From: Pseudomonas sp. dw_612
GTDB lineage: Bacteria; Pseudomonadota; Gammaproteobacteria; Pseudomonadales; Pseudomonadaceae
Assembly: GCF_018449725.1 (NCBI RefSeq)
Contig: NZ_JAAVVC010000023.1
Coordinates: forward strand, 1-64,000
Direction: 5' to 3'
DNA length: 64,000 nucleotides
Below, piece by piece: positions 26,789 to 36,466 of this stretch (the first letter of the stretch is position 1; the number at the start of each line of letters is the position of its first letter). The notes beneath the pieces are model-generated. The model searched no databases and was not told where the DNA came from. It saw only the letters and a program-made list of their open reading frames with translations. The position numbers and the translations under genes are program-made.

Positions 26789-28168
26789 ATGGCAATCAAG
26801 GTTCTGCTGGTCGAGGATGACCGCGCGCTACGGGAAGCACTGGCGGATACGCTGCTGCTCGCCGGGCACGATTACAAGGCTGTCGGTTCGGCGGAAGAAG
26901 CGCTGGAGGCGGTCGGCGTCGAGGCGTTCAATCTGGTCGTGAGTGACGTCAACATGCCGGGCATGGACGGTCACCAGTTGCTCGGATTGCTGCGGGCGCG
27001 TCAGCCGCAATTGCCGGTGCTGCTGATGACGGCGCACGGTGCCGTGGAGCGGGCGGTCGACGCCATGCGCCAGGGCGCGGCGGATTATCTGGTCAAGCCG
27101 TTCGAACCCAAGGCCTTGCTCGATCTGGTGGCGCGTCACGCCCTGGGCAGTTTTGGTGCCGCCGACGGCGAAGGGCCGATTGCTTTCGAGCCGGCCAGTG
27201 CGCAATTGCTGGAACTGGCAGCTCGCGTGGCGCGCAGCGATTCCACCGTGTTGATCTCCGGCGAGTCCGGCACCGGCAAGGAGGTGTTGGCGCGCTACAT
27301 TCACCAACATTCTCATCGCGCCAGCCAGCCGTTCATTGCCATCAACTGCGCGGCGATTCCCGACAACATGCTCGAAGCCACGTTGTTCGGTCACGAGAAG
27401 GGCTCGTTCACCGGCGCCATCGCCGCCCAGGCCGGCAAGTTTGAACAGGCGGACGGCGGGACGATTCTGCTCGACGAAATCTCCGAAATGCCCATGGGCT
27501 TGCAGGCCAAGTTGCTGCGCGTGTTGCAGGAGCGGGAAGTCGAACGGGTCGGCGCCCGCAAGCCGATCAGTCTGGACATTCGCGTTGTCGCGACCACCAA
27601 CCGTGACCTGGCCGGTGAAGTGGCGGCGGGGCGTTTTCGTGAAGACCTTTACTATCGGCTATCGGTTTTTCCGCTGGCCTGGCGTCCGTTGCGCGAGCGC
27701 ACCGCCGACATCCTGCCGCTGGCCGAGCGCCTGTTGGCCAAACACGTCAATAAAATGAAGCATGCGGCGGCGAGACTGTCCACCGAGGCGCAGGCCTGCC
27801 TGATCGGTTATCCGTGGCCGGGCAATGTTCGCGAACTGGATAACGCCATCCAGCGCGCATTGATTCTGCAGCAGGGCGGATTGATTCAGCCGCAGGATTT
27901 CTGTCTGTCGGGGCCGGTCGCTTGTGCGCCGTTACCCGCGTTGGCACCGGTGCGAGCGGTGGAGGTCGAGGCTGAATCGGCCAGCGCCCTGGGTGATGAC
28001 CTGCGCCGTCATGAGTTCCAGATGATCATCGACACCCTGCGTGCCGAGCGCGGCCGTCGCAAAGAAGCGGCCGAACGCCTGGGGATCAGCCCGCGCACCT
28101 TGCGCTACAAGTTGGCGCAAATGCGGGATGCCGGGATGGATGTGGAAGCCTATTTGTTTGCCACCTGA
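26789..28168 (+). CDS. fleR: Sigma-54-dependent response regulator
   Basis: A 459-residue activator. The receiver domain (about 1-120) has the phospho-acceptor Asp in VVSDVNMPGMDG. The AAA+ domain (about 130-370) has GESGTGKE, a GSFTGA loop (Ser instead of the usual Ala) and ILLDEISE. The C-terminal Fis-like DNA-binding region has AERLGISPRTLRYKLAQM. The ATG at 26789 gives the family N-terminus MAIKVLLVEDDRA; a GTG at 26780 overlapping fleS would add three residues. It acts on class III genes for rod, hook and ring. Confidence 0.95.
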   Translation: MAIKVLLVEDDRALREALADTLLLAGHDYKAVGSAEEALEAVGVEAFNLVVSDVNMPGMDGHQLLGLLRARQPQLPVLLMTAHGAVERAVDAMRQGAADYLVKPFEPKALLDLVARHALGSFGAADGEGPIAFEPASAQLLELAARVARSDSTVLISGESGTGKEVLARYIHQHSHRASQPFIAINCAAIPDNMLEATLFGHEKGSFTGAIAAQAGKFEQADGGTILLDEISEMPMGLQAKLLRVLQEREVERVGARKPISLDIRVVATTNRDLAGEVAAGRFREDLYYRLSVFPLAWRPLRERTADILPLAERLLAKHVNKMKHAAARLSTEAQACLIGYPWPGNVRELDNAIQRALILQQGGLIQPQDFCLSGPVACAPLPALAPVRAVEVEAESASALGDDLRRHEFQMIIDTLRAERGRRKEAAERLGISPRTLRYKLAQMRDAGMDVEAYLFAT

Positions 28169-28192
28169 TAGTTGACGCAACACCGATCCAAC

Positions 28193-28281
28193 TGTGGGAG
28201 CGGGCTTGCTCGCGAAGGCGGCGTGACAGGTACATGAAGGGTGACGGACACGCCCTCTTCGCGAGCAAGCCCTCTCCCACA
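28193..28281. repeat. Intergenic palindrome, type B (TGTGGGAGCGGGCTTGCTCGCG family)
   Basis: Two arms of about 26 bases (TGTGGGAGCGGGCTTGCTCG and its near complement) around about 36 bases. Lies between fleR and fliE. Different sequence family from the type A repeats. Confidence 0.85.
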
Positions 28282-28349
28282 TTGGTTTTGTGGTGATTCG
28301 CGGTTGAGTTATAGCCCGGAATGCCTTTTGTGGACTGAGGCCACGGAGC

Positions 28350-28365
28350 TGGCACCCTTGTTGCT
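28350..28365 (+). promoter_or_regulatory. Sigma-54 promoter of fliEFGHIJ
   Basis: TGGCACC-CTTG-TTGCT: GG at 28351-28352, GC at 28363-28364, ten bases apart, near consensus. The fliE start is 62 bases downstream. Confidence 0.9.
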
Positions 28366-28426
28366 AACACCTCAGTACCCGCCGAGTGAGTGTCAAAAAA
28401 TTGCGGGTCGCCAGAGAGAATAGACC

Positions 28427-28756
28427 ATGAGCCAAGGTATTGAATTTAATCGATTGATGTTGGACATGCGCTCCATGCAAATGGATGCCATGTCTGCGCC
28501 AAAATCGACTGCCGCAGTTCCCGAATTGGGAGGCAGCAGCTTTTCCGACATGCTCGGTCAAGCCGTCAATAAAGTGAACGACACCCAGCAGGCGTCCAGT
28601 CAGTTGGCCAGTGCCTTCGAGATCGGCAAAAGCGGCGTCGACCTGACGGACGTGATGATTTCCTCGCAGAAGGCCAGCGTGTCTTTCCAGGCGTTGACCC
28701 AGGTGCGTAACAAGCTGGTTCAGGCTTACCAAGACATCATGCAGATGCCGGTTTAA
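28427..28756 (+). CDS. fliE: Hook-basal body complex protein (MS ring-rod junction)
   Basis: A 109-residue protein linking the MS ring to the proximal rod. The C-terminal block VDLTDVMISSQKASVSFQAL and the TQVRNKLVQAYQDIMQMPV end are the FliE signature. First gene of the unit; fliF follows after 15 bases. Confidence 0.95.
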   Translation: MSQGIEFNRLMLDMRSMQMDAMSAPKSTAAVPELGGSSFSDMLGQAVNKVNDTQQASSQLASAFEIGKSGVDLTDVMISSQKASVSFQALTQVRNKLVQAYQDIMQMPV

Positions 28757-28771
28757 GGACGAGATTGAGTC

Positions 28772-30559
28772 ATGGCAGAAGCAGTCGCCGATAATGTTCC
28801 GGCCAAGGCCACCCCAGTAGACGGCAAACCGCCGCTGTTCGGGTTGTCCTTCCTGGAAAACCTCTCCGAGATGACCATGTTGCGTCAGGTGGGCCTGTTG
28901 GTCGGCCTGGCTGCGAGCGTGGCGATTGGCTTTGCCGTGGTGTTGTGGTCGCAGCAGCCGGACTATCGGCCTCTGTACGGCAGCCTTGCCGGTATGGACG
29001 CCAAGCAGGTCATGGAAACCCTGGCCGCCGCTGACATCCCTTACACCGTCGAACCCAACTCCGGTGCCTTGCTGGTCAAGGCCGATGATGTGTCCCGTGC
29101 GCGGCTCAAGCTCGCAGCGGCTGGTGTCACTCCCAGCGACGGCAACATCGGTTTTGAAATCCTCGACAAGGACCAGGGCCTGGGTACCAGTCAGTTCATG
29201 GAAGCGACCCGTTATCGTCGCGGCCTCGAAGGTGAACTGGCGCGGACCATCTCCAGCCTGAACAACGTCAAGGGTGCTCGCGTGCACCTGGCGATTCCGA
29301 AAAGCTCGGTGTTCGTGCGTGATGAGCGCAAGCCAAGCGCTTCGATTCTGGTTGAACTGTATTCCGGCCGCTCCCTGGAGCCCGGCCAGGTACTGGCGAT
29401 CATCAACCTGGTGGCCACCAGCGTTCCTGAACTGAGCAAATCGCAGATCACCGTCGTCGACCAGAAGGGCAACCTGCTGTCCGATCAGGCGGAGAACTCC
29501 GAGCTGACCATGGCCGGCAAGCAGTTCGATTACAGCCGTCGTATGGAAAGCATGCTGACCCAGCGCGTGCATAACATCCTGCAACCGGTGCTGGGCAACG
29601 ATCGTTATAAAGCCGAAGTCTCGGCGGACGTGGATTTCAGCGCCGTCGAATCGACCTCCGAGCAGTTCAACCCGGATCAACCGGCGTTGCGCAGCGAGCA
29701 GTCGGTCAACGAGCAACGCACCGCCAGCAATGGCCCGCAAGGTGTGCCGGGTGCCCTGAGCAACCAGCCACCGTCGCCAGCCTCCGCGCCGCAAACCACC
29801 GGTGGCGCTACCGCGTCGGCCGGCATGGTGCAGCCAGGTCAGCCATTGCTCGATGCCAATGGTCAGCAAGTCATGGACCCGGCCACCGGTCAGCCTATGC
29901 TTGCACCGTACCCGGCGGACAAGCGTCAACAATCCACCAAGAACTTCGAACTTGACCGTTCCATCAGCCACACCAAACAACAACAGGGCCGTTTGAGTCG
30001 CCTGTCGGTGTCGGTAGTGGTGGATGACCAGGTCAAAGTCAACGCGGCCAACGGTGAAACCACCCGCGCGCCGTGGAGCGCCGACGAATTGGCGCGCTTC
30101 ACTCGCCTGGTACAGGACGCCGTCGGTTTCGACGCCAGCCGTGGCGACAGCGTCAGCGTGATCAACATGCCGTTCTCTGCTGAACGCGGCGAAGTGATTG
30201 CCGATATTCCGTTCTACTCCCAGCCGTGGTTCTGGGACATCGTCAAGCAAGTGCTGGGTGTGTTGTTCATCCTGGTGCTGGTGTTCGGTGTGCTGCGTCC
30301 GGTGCTCAACAACATCACCGGTGGCGGCAAGGGCAAGCAACTGGCCGGTCTGGGCAGCGACGTCGAGTTGGGTGGCATGGGCGGCCTGGATGGCGAACTG
30401 GCCAACGACCGCGTCAGCCTCGGCGGTCCGCAAAGCATCCTGCTGCCGAGCCCGAGCGAAGGCTATGACGCACAGTTGAATGCAATCAAGAGTCTGGTGG
30501 CAGAAGACCCGGGTCGTGTGGCCCAGGTCGTGAAAGAGTGGATTAACGCAGATGAGTGA
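28772..30559 (+). CDS. fliF: MS-ring protein
   Basis: A 595-residue inner-membrane protein forming the MS ring. A first membrane helix is at about residues 37-58 (QVGLLVGLAASVAIGFAVVL), and two ring-building modules lie between about 60 and 250 (DKDQGLGTSQFMEATRYRRG). A low-complexity Gln/Pro/Ala linker spans about 310-390, and a second membrane helix about 490-515 (VLGVLFILVLVFGVL). The cytoplasmic tail ends near PGRVAQVVKEWINADE, the FliG-binding part. Its last eight bases overlap fliG. Confidence 0.96.
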   Translation: MAEAVADNVPAKATPVDGKPPLFGLSFLENLSEMTMLRQVGLLVGLAASVAIGFAVVLWSQQPDYRPLYGSLAGMDAKQVMETLAAADIPYTVEPNSGALLVKADDVSRARLKLAAAGVTPSDGNIGFEILDKDQGLGTSQFMEATRYRRGLEGELARTISSLNNVKGARVHLAIPKSSVFVRDERKPSASILVELYSGRSLEPGQVLAIINLVATSVPELSKSQITVVDQKGNLLSDQAENSELTMAGKQFDYSRRMESMLTQRVHNILQPVLGNDRYKAEVSADVDFSAVESTSEQFNPDQPALRSEQSVNEQRTASNGPQGVPGALSNQPPSPASAPQTTGGATASAGMVQPGQPLLDANGQQVMDPATGQPMLAPYPADKRQQSTKNFELDRSISHTKQQQGRLSRLSVSVVVDDQVKVNAANGETTRAPWSADELARFTRLVQDAVGFDASRGDSVSVINMPFSAERGEVIADIPFYSQPWFWDIVKQVLGVLFILVLVFGVLRPVLNNITGGGKGKQLAGLGSDVELGGMGGLDGELANDRVSLGGPQSILLPSPSEGYDAQLNAIKSLVAEDPGRVAQVVKEWINADE

Positions 30560-31571
30560 TAACCGAGCCGCTGTCGCCAAACTGTCCCGGGTCGATAAAG
30601 CCGCGATTCTGCTGCTGTCCCTGGGTTCGACCGACGCCGCCCAAGTGCTGCGCCACATGGGGCCCAAAGAGGTCCAGCGTGTGGGTGTGGCCATGGCGCA
30701 AATGGGTAATGTGCACCGCGAGCAGGTCGAGCAGGTGATGAGCGAGTTCGTCGACATCGTCGGCGACCAGACCAGCCTGGGCGTCGGCTCCGACGACTAC
30801 GTGCGCAAAATGCTCACCCAGGCCCTGGGCGAAGACAAGGCCAATGGCCTGATCGACCGCATCCTGCTGGGTGGCAACACCAGTGGCCTCGACAGCCTGA
30901 AGTGGATGGAACCGCGCGCCGTTGCTGACGTGATTCGTTACGAGCACCCACAGATCCAGGCGATCGTCGTGGCGTACCTCGACCCGGACCAGGCCGGTGA
31001 AGTGCTGGGCAACTTCGACCACAAGGTGCGCCTGGACATCATCCTGCGCGTCTCGTCGTTGAACACCGTGCAACCCGCGGCCCTGAAAGAGCTCAACCAG
31101 ATTCTCGAGAAGCAGTTCTCCGGCAACTCGAATGCCTCGCGCACCACCCTGGGTGGCATCAAGCGTGCGGCCGACATCATGAACTTCCTCGACAGCTCGA
31201 TCGAAGGCCAGCTCATGGACTCGATCCGCGAAGTCGACGAAGACCTGTCCGGTCAGATCGAAGACCTCATGTTCGTGTTCAACAACCTGTCCGATGTCGA
31301 CGACCGCGGGATCCAGGCGTTGCTGCGTGAAGTGTCCTCCGATGTGCTGGTGCTGGCCCTCAAAGGCTCGGACGAAGGCGTCAAAGAGAAGATCTTCAAG
31401 AACATGTCCAAACGAGCGGCCGAACTGTTGCGCGACGACCTCGAGGCCAAAGGCCCGGTGCGTGTCAGCGACGTGGAAACCGCGCAGAAAGAAATCCTCA
31501 CCATTGCCCGCCGTATGGCCGAAGCCGGAGAAATCGTTCTCGGCGGGAAGGGCGGCGAAGAGATGATCTAA
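30552..31571 (+). CDS. fliG: Flagellar motor switch protein
   Basis: A 339-residue C-ring protein that touches the MotAB/CD stators and sets rotation direction. Visible are the N-terminal FliF-binding part, the middle EHPQ motif (YEHPQIQAIVVAYL) and a C-terminal torque helix with charged residues (LKGSDEGVKEKIFKNMSKRA, DDLEAKGPVR). Length and order fit the family. Overlaps fliF, and fliH follows after 7 bases. Confidence 0.97.
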   Translation: MSDNRAAVAKLSRVDKAAILLLSLGSTDAAQVLRHMGPKEVQRVGVAMAQMGNVHREQVEQVMSEFVDIVGDQTSLGVGSDDYVRKMLTQALGEDKANGLIDRILLGGNTSGLDSLKWMEPRAVADVIRYEHPQIQAIVVAYLDPDQAGEVLGNFDHKVRLDIILRVSSLNTVQPAALKELNQILEKQFSGNSNASRTTLGGIKRAADIMNFLDSSIEGQLMDSIREVDEDLSGQIEDLMFVFNNLSDVDDRGIQALLREVSSDVLVLALKGSDEGVKEKIFKNMSKRAAELLRDDLEAKGPVRVSDVETAQKEILTIARRMAEAGEIVLGGKGGEEMI

Positions 31572-31578
31572 GGTCACT

Positions 31579-32397
31579 ATGTCGTCCAAACATGATGAGT
31601 CCAACACCGACCTGATCCGTGGCACCGGGGTCAGTGGTTTCGACGTGTGGTCGTTGCCCAGCTTCGACCCGCATGTGCCGGAGCCCGAGCCGGAACCCGA
31701 GCCCGAACCGCCGGAAATGGAAGAAGTGCCGCTGGAAGAAGTCCAGCCACTGACCCTCGAAGAACTCGAAAGCATCCGTCAGGAGGCTTACAACGAAGGC
31801 TTCGCCACGGGCGAGAAAGAAGGTTTCCACAGCACCACGCTCAAGGTCCGTCAGGAAGCCGAAGTGGCCCTGACTGCCAAGATCGCGAGCCTGGAACAGC
31901 TGATGGGTCATCTGTTCGAGCCCATCGCCGAGCAAGATTCGCAGATCGAAAAGTCCCTGGTTGATCTCGTGCAGCACATCACCAAACAGGTGATCCAGCG
32001 CGAACTGGCCATCGACTCCACGCAAATCGAAAGCGTCATGCGCGAAGCCCTCAAGCTGTTACCGCTGGGCGTGGGCAATGTGCGGCTGTACATCAATCCC
32101 CAGGATTTCGAACAGGTCAAAGCCCTGCGCGAGCGCCATGAAGAAACCTGGCGCATCGTCGAGGACGAGGCCCTGTTGCCCGGTGGTTGCCGGGTTGAAA
32201 CCGAGCACAGCCGGATCGATGCCACTGTCGAAACCCGCGTCGCGCGGATCATGGACAAGCTGTTCGATCAATTGCATGAACAAGCCCTGCACCCGGCAGC
32301 GCCGGACTTGAGCCTGGAACTGCCGATCGAGGCCAAGCCTGCGGCTGAGCCAGAAGCCGAACTGCCGCCAGAACTGGACACCCCCGATGCGCCTTGA
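31579..32397 (+). CDS. fliH: Flagellar assembly protein, ATPase regulator
   Basis: A 272-residue stator-like protein that holds the FliI ATPase to the export gate. It has a Pro/Glu repeat (EPEPEPEPEPEPP) at about residues 34-48 and a short stretch reminiscent of FliH GxxxG helices (EAYNEGFATGEKEG). The conserved C-terminal domain includes HITKQVIQRELAIDS and LLPGGCRVETEHSRIDATVETR. Overlaps the start of fliI by 11 bases. Confidence 0.93.
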   Translation: MSSKHDESNTDLIRGTGVSGFDVWSLPSFDPHVPEPEPEPEPEPPEMEEVPLEEVQPLTLEELESIRQEAYNEGFATGEKEGFHSTTLKVRQEAEVALTAKIASLEQLMGHLFEPIAEQDSQIEKSLVDLVQHITKQVIQRELAIDSTQIESVMREALKLLPLGVGNVRLYINPQDFEQVKALRERHEETWRIVEDEALLPGGCRVETEHSRIDATVETRVARIMDKLFDQLHEQALHPAAPDLSLELPIEAKPAAEPEAELPPELDTPDAP

Positions 32398-33745
32398 CCG
32401 CACCAGTTTCGCCAAGCGCCTGAGCGGTTATGCCGAGGCCACGGAACTGGAAGGCGCGCCGATCCTTGAAGGTCGCCTGCTGCGCATGGTCGGCCTGACC
32501 CTCGAAGCCGAAGGTTTGCGCGCCGCCATGGGCAGCCGCTGCATGGTCATCAACGACAACAGTTATCACCCGGTGCAGGTCGAAGCCGAAGTCATGGGCT
32601 TCTCCGGCAGCAAAGTCTTTCTGATGCCGGTCGGCAGCGTCGCGGGCATTGCGCCCGGCGCACGCGTGGTGCCGCTGGCCGATACCGGGCGTTTGCCGAT
32701 GGGCATGAGCATGCTCGGCCGGGTGCTCGATGGCGCCGGTCGCGCGCTCGACGGCAAGGGCGGCATGAAAGCCGAAGACTGGGTGCCGATGGACGGCCCG
32801 ACGATCAACCCACTCAAGCGTCACCCGATCAGCGAACCGCTGGACGTGGGCATTCGCTGCATCAATGGCTTGTTGACGGTCGGTCGCGGTCAGCGTCTGG
32901 GCCTGTTCGCCGGTACCGGTGTCGGTAAGTCGGTGCTGCTGGGCATGATGACCCGCTTCACCGAGGCCGACATTATCGTGGTCGGACTGATCGGCGAGCG
33001 GGGCCGCGAAGTTAAAGAATTCATCGAGCACATCCTCGGTGAAGAAGGGCTCAAGCGTTCAGTCGTCGTCGCCTCGCCGGCGGACGATGCGCCGCTGATG
33101 CGCCTGCGTGCCGCGATGTATTGCACGCGCATCGCCGAATATTTCCGCGACAAGGGCAAGAACGTCCTGTTGCTCATGGATTCCCTGACTCGTTTCGCCC
33201 AAGCCCAGCGGGAAATCGCCCTGGCCATCGGCGAACCGCCGGCGACCAAGGGTTATCCGCCGTCGGTGTTCGCCAAGTTGCCGAAACTGGTGGAACGCGC
33301 CGGTAACGCCGAAAAGGGCGGCGGTTCGATCACCGCGTTCTATACGGTGTTGTCCGAAGGCGATGACCAGCAGGACCCGATCGCCGACGCCGCGCGAGGC
33401 GTACTTGACGGGCACATCGTGCTGTCCCGGCGCCTGGCCGAGGAAGGGCATTACCCGGCCATCGACATCGAAGCGTCCATCAGTCGGGTCATGCCGTCGG
33501 TGGTCACGCCGGAACACATGATGCGCGCCCAGTATTTCAAGCAGTTGTGGTCGCGTTATCAGCAGAGTCGGGACTTGATCAGCGTCGGCGCCTACGTGGC
33601 CGGCGGCGATCGCGAAACCGACCTGGCGATTTCGTTGCAACCACAATTGGTCCGCTACCTGCGCCAGGGCTTGAACGACAGCATCAGCCTGGGCGAAAGC
33701 GAAGCCTACCTCGGCACGATCTTCGCTCCTGCGGCCGGCGGTTAA
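32387..33745 (+). CDS. fliI: Flagellum-specific export ATPase
   Basis: A 452-residue F1-beta-like ATPase that unloads export cargo at the gate. Walker A FAGTGVGKS contains Lys181; IIVVGLIGERGREVKEF, the DSLTRFAQAQREIALAIGEPPATKGYPPS stretch (Walker B and family signature) and DGHIVLSRRLAEEGHYPAID are all present. fliJ starts 6 bases after its stop. Confidence 0.97.
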   Translation: MRLDRTSFAKRLSGYAEATELEGAPILEGRLLRMVGLTLEAEGLRAAMGSRCMVINDNSYHPVQVEAEVMGFSGSKVFLMPVGSVAGIAPGARVVPLADTGRLPMGMSMLGRVLDGAGRALDGKGGMKAEDWVPMDGPTINPLKRHPISEPLDVGIRCINGLLTVGRGQRLGLFAGTGVGKSVLLGMMTRFTEADIIVVGLIGERGREVKEFIEHILGEEGLKRSVVVASPADDAPLMRLRAAMYCTRIAEYFRDKGKNVLLLMDSLTRFAQAQREIALAIGEPPATKGYPPSVFAKLPKLVERAGNAEKGGGSITAFYTVLSEGDDQQDPIADAARGVLDGHIVLSRRLAEEGHYPAIDIEASISRVMPSVVTPEHMMRAQYFKQLWSRYQQSRDLISVGAYVAGGDRETDLAISLQPQLVRYLRQGLNDSISLGESEAYLGTIFAPAAGG

Positions 33746-33751
33746 CCGGCC

Positions 33752-34201
33752 ATGGCCCAGAGTCGCGCAGGGCGCCTGGCGCCGGTGGTCGAAATGGCCG
33801 AAAAGGCCGAGAAAGCCGCGGTCCAGCGTCTGGGGCACTTCCAGGGCCAGGTGCGTCTGGCCCAAAGCAAGCTCGATGACCTCGAAGCCTTTCGTCTGGA
33901 TTACCAGGAACAATGGATCGTGCGCGGCAGCAGTGGCGTTTCCGGCCAATGGCTGCTGGGCTATCAGGGCTTTTTGGCGCAACTGGGCACAGCCATCGAT
34001 CAGCAGCGCCAGAGCCTGGTGTGGCATCAAAACAATCTGAACAAAGCGCGGGACGCCTGGCAGCAGGCGTTTGCCCGGGTCGAAGGCTTGCGCAAACTGG
34101 TCCAGCGCTACATGGACGAAGCGCGCAAGCTTGAAGACCGGCGCGAGCAGAAGCTGCTGGATGAATTGTCCCAGCGGTTGCCGCGCCAGGATCCGTATTA
34201 G
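33752..34201 (+). CDS. fliJ: Flagellar export protein, ATPase stalk
   Basis: A 149-residue, highly charged protein expected to be two long coiled-coil helices, rich in Gln, Arg, Lys and Leu. It inserts in the FliI ring and contacts FlhA. Order and size fit FliJ; sequence is weakly conserved in this family. Last gene of the fliE unit, followed by a palindrome. Confidence 0.93.
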   Translation: MAQSRAGRLAPVVEMAEKAEKAAVQRLGHFQGQVRLAQSKLDDLEAFRLDYQEQWIVRGSSGVSGQWLLGYQGFLAQLGTAIDQQRQSLVWHQNNLNKARDAWQQAFARVEGLRKLVQRYMDEARKLEDRREQKLLDELSQRLPRQDPY

Positions 34202-34223
34202 GTCAGTTCGACCGCGTTATCGT

Positions 34224-34303
34224 TCTTCGCGAGCAAGCCCGCTCCCACATTTGATCTCTGTCACGCTGAAGATCCTATGTGGGAGCGGGCTTGCTCGCGA
34301 AGA
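34224..34303. repeat. Intergenic palindrome, type B (perfect)
   Basis: A perfect inverted repeat of 26 bases (TCTTCGCGAGCAAGCCCGCT... and its exact complement) with a 28-base centre, between fliJ and the STAS gene. Confidence 0.9.
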
Positions 34304-34417
34304 GGCCCGCACATTCACCGAAAATGTAGCCAATCACTGACACTTCCCGCCTTGCCCCCGCCCCCGGCAGGTGCTAAACCTTGTACACACGTTGTTCAAT
34401 GACAAGGAAGCCGTTAA

Positions 34418-34723
34418 ATGTCAGTCGTTACAGAAGTCTCCCAAGATGGGCAAAAGCTGACGATTTCGATCAAGGGACGATTCGATTTTGCCAAGCATCA
34501 GGAATTTCGCGAGTCCTACGAAAATCTTCAGCCCAAACCCGAGTCCTTTGAAGTCGATCTGAAGGACGCTACCTATCTCGACAGTTCAGCGCTCGGCATG
34601 TTGTTGCTGTTGCGTGATCACGCCGGCGGCGAGAACGCCGAGATCACGTTGAGCAACGCCAACGCGGATGTGCGCAAGATCCTGGCTATCTCCAATTTTG
34701 AACAAATCTTCGACGTGGCGTGA
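34418..34723 (+). CDS. STAS-domain anti-sigma factor antagonist
   Basis: A 101-residue single STAS domain like SpoIIAA and HsbA. The block VDLKDATYLDSSALGMLLLLRDH holds the phosphorylatable Ser56/Ser57. In the unphosphorylated state such proteins bind an anti-sigma factor (in Pseudomonas HsbA binds the FliA inhibitor FlgM). The next gene carries both a PP2C phosphatase and a kinase-like domain that could reset its phosphorylation. AAGGAAG lies before the ATG. The stop overlaps the next start. Confidence 0.9.
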   Translation: MSVVTEVSQDGQKLTISIKGRFDFAKHQEFRESYENLQPKPESFEVDLKDATYLDSSALGMLLLLRDHAGGENAEITLSNANADVRKILAISNFEQIFDVA

Positions 34724-36435
34724 CCGCCATGCAGTCCTTGTTCGAACCGTTGACGATCCTGATCGCTGAAGACAGCGCGGCCGATCGCATGCTGCTGTCG
34801 AGCATCGTCCGGCGCCAGGGCCATAACGTGCTGACGGCGGCCAACGGTGCCGAAGCGGTTGCAGCGTTCCATGAACAACGCCCGCAACTGGTGTTGATGG
34901 ACGCCATGATGCCGGTGATGGACGGTTTCGAAGCTGCGCAGCAGATCAAGGCGCTGGCCGGGGAAACCCTGGTGCCGATCATCTTCCTGACGTCGCTGAC
35001 CGAAAGCGAAGCCCTGGCCCGTTGTCTGGAGGCTGGCGGCGACGACTTTCTGGCGAAGCCCTACAACCAGGTGATCCTCGCCGCCAAGATCAAGGCGATG
35101 GACCGCTTGCGACGCTTGCAGGCCACCGTGCTTGAACAGCGTGATCAGATTGCCAGGCACCACGACTACCTGCTCAACGAGCAGCGGGTGGCCAAGGCTG
35201 TGTTCGACAAGGTTGCCCATTCCGGCTGCCTGAACGCGCCCAATATTCGCTACCTGCAATCGCCCTATGCGCTGTTCAACGGTGATCTGCTGCTGGCGGC
35301 GTTCACCCCGGCCGGCGACATGCATGTGCTGCTCGGCGATTTCACCGGCCATGGTTTGCCGGCCGCTGTCGGCGCCATGCCGCTGGCGGAAGTGTTTTAT
35401 GGCATGACCGCCAAGGGTTACGGCTTGTCCGAAACCCTGCGGGAGATGAATGCCAAGCTCAAGCGCATCCTGCCGGTGGACATGTTCTGTTGCGCAACCC
35501 TGCTGTGCCTGAGCTTCCAGCGCCGTTCAGTGGAAGTCTGGAATGGCGGAATGCCGGACGGTTACCTGCACAGCATCGCCAGCGGCGTGCGGACACCGCT
35601 GACGGCGCGGCACTTGCCACTGGGAGTGTTGAGCCCGCCCACCTTCGACGATCGCACGGAAGTGTTTCCGATGGCGGTCGGCGACCGGGTGTTCCTGTTG
35701 TCCGACGGGGTCATCGATACCTGCGATGCCAACGACCAGTTGTTTGGCATCGAGCGACTTGAGCGAGTGTTTGCGGCCAATCGTCAGCCCGATGCGCTGT
35801 TCGAGGAGATCGAACAGGCTCTGCGCGACTTCCGTGGCGAGGCCCGGGACGATGTGAGCATGGTTGAGGTCAGTCTGGTGGAGGCGGCGCAGTTGAGCCC
35901 CCCGGCACTGGTGTATTCCGACAGCGGCCAGTCCTGTCCGCTGGACTGGTCGGTGAGTTTCGAGTTTCGCGCCGCCACCCTCAAGCGCTTCAATCCGCTG
36001 CCCTATCTGCTGCAATTGCTGCTCGAGGTTCATGGTCTGCGGGCGCAAAGCGGAGCGCTCTACAGTGTGTTGGCCGAGTTGTACTCCAACGCACTGGAGC
36101 ACGGCGTGCTGGGGCTGGACTCCAGCCTGAAGCGCGATGCCTCGGGATTTGCGCGCTATTATCAGGAACGCAATGCACGGCTGGATCAATTGCAGGACGG
36201 CTATGTGAGGGTTCATTTGCAGGTGACGCCAGCGGGCGAGGGCGGTTTCCTGACGATCCGGGTCGACGACAGTGGCAAGGGTTTTGATGTGGCTCGGGTG
36301 ATGGAGCGCCCCTTGGAGGGTGTCCGTCTGTCGGGGCGCGGTGTCAGTCTGATTCGCCAGTTGAGTCGCAAGGCGAGTTGGTCCGATGATGGTCGTAGTG
36401 CACACGTGGAGTTTTATTGGGGGGCTCTGGCATAA
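34720..36435 (+). CDS. Response regulator with PP2C phosphatase and anti-sigma kinase domains (HsbR-like)
   Basis: A 571-residue, three-domain protein. It has a receiver (about 12-130) with phospho-acceptor Asp61 in VLMDAMMPVMDG and a SpoIIE/PP2C phosphatase (about 190-395; LLGDFTGHGLPAA, LLSDGVIDTCD, ARDDVSMVEV). A C-terminal HATPase (about 440-565) of the RsbW/SpoIIAB type has ELYSNALEHGVLG and RVDDSGKGFDV. It should both phosphorylate and dephosphorylate the STAS partner, controlled by its receiver, as HsbR does. The GTG at 34720 overlaps the STAS stop; the ATG at 34729 is an alternative start. Confidence 0.9.
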   Translation: MTAMQSLFEPLTILIAEDSAADRMLLSSIVRRQGHNVLTAANGAEAVAAFHEQRPQLVLMDAMMPVMDGFEAAQQIKALAGETLVPIIFLTSLTESEALARCLEAGGDDFLAKPYNQVILAAKIKAMDRLRRLQATVLEQRDQIARHHDYLLNEQRVAKAVFDKVAHSGCLNAPNIRYLQSPYALFNGDLLLAAFTPAGDMHVLLGDFTGHGLPAAVGAMPLAEVFYGMTAKGYGLSETLREMNAKLKRILPVDMFCCATLLCLSFQRRSVEVWNGGMPDGYLHSIASGVRTPLTARHLPLGVLSPPTFDDRTEVFPMAVGDRVFLLSDGVIDTCDANDQLFGIERLERVFAANRQPDALFEEIEQALRDFRGEARDDVSMVEVSLVEAAQLSPPALVYSDSGQSCPLDWSVSFEFRAATLKRFNPLPYLLQLLLEVHGLRAQSGALYSVLAELYSNALEHGVLGLDSSLKRDASGFARYYQERNARLDQLQDGYVRVHLQVTPAGEGGFLTIRVDDSGKGFDVARVMERPLEGVRLSGRGVSLIRQLSRKASWSDDGRSAHVEFYWGALA

Positions 36436-36466
36436 TCCCGCGAATTCTTGATCAAGGAGTGAACAA

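Noticed and set aside
28364..30757. A 797-codon reverse frame across fliE and fliF
   Set aside because: It is the mirror frame of strongly supported genes in GC-rich DNA; its product shows no family motif and only His/Gln/Arg-rich composition.
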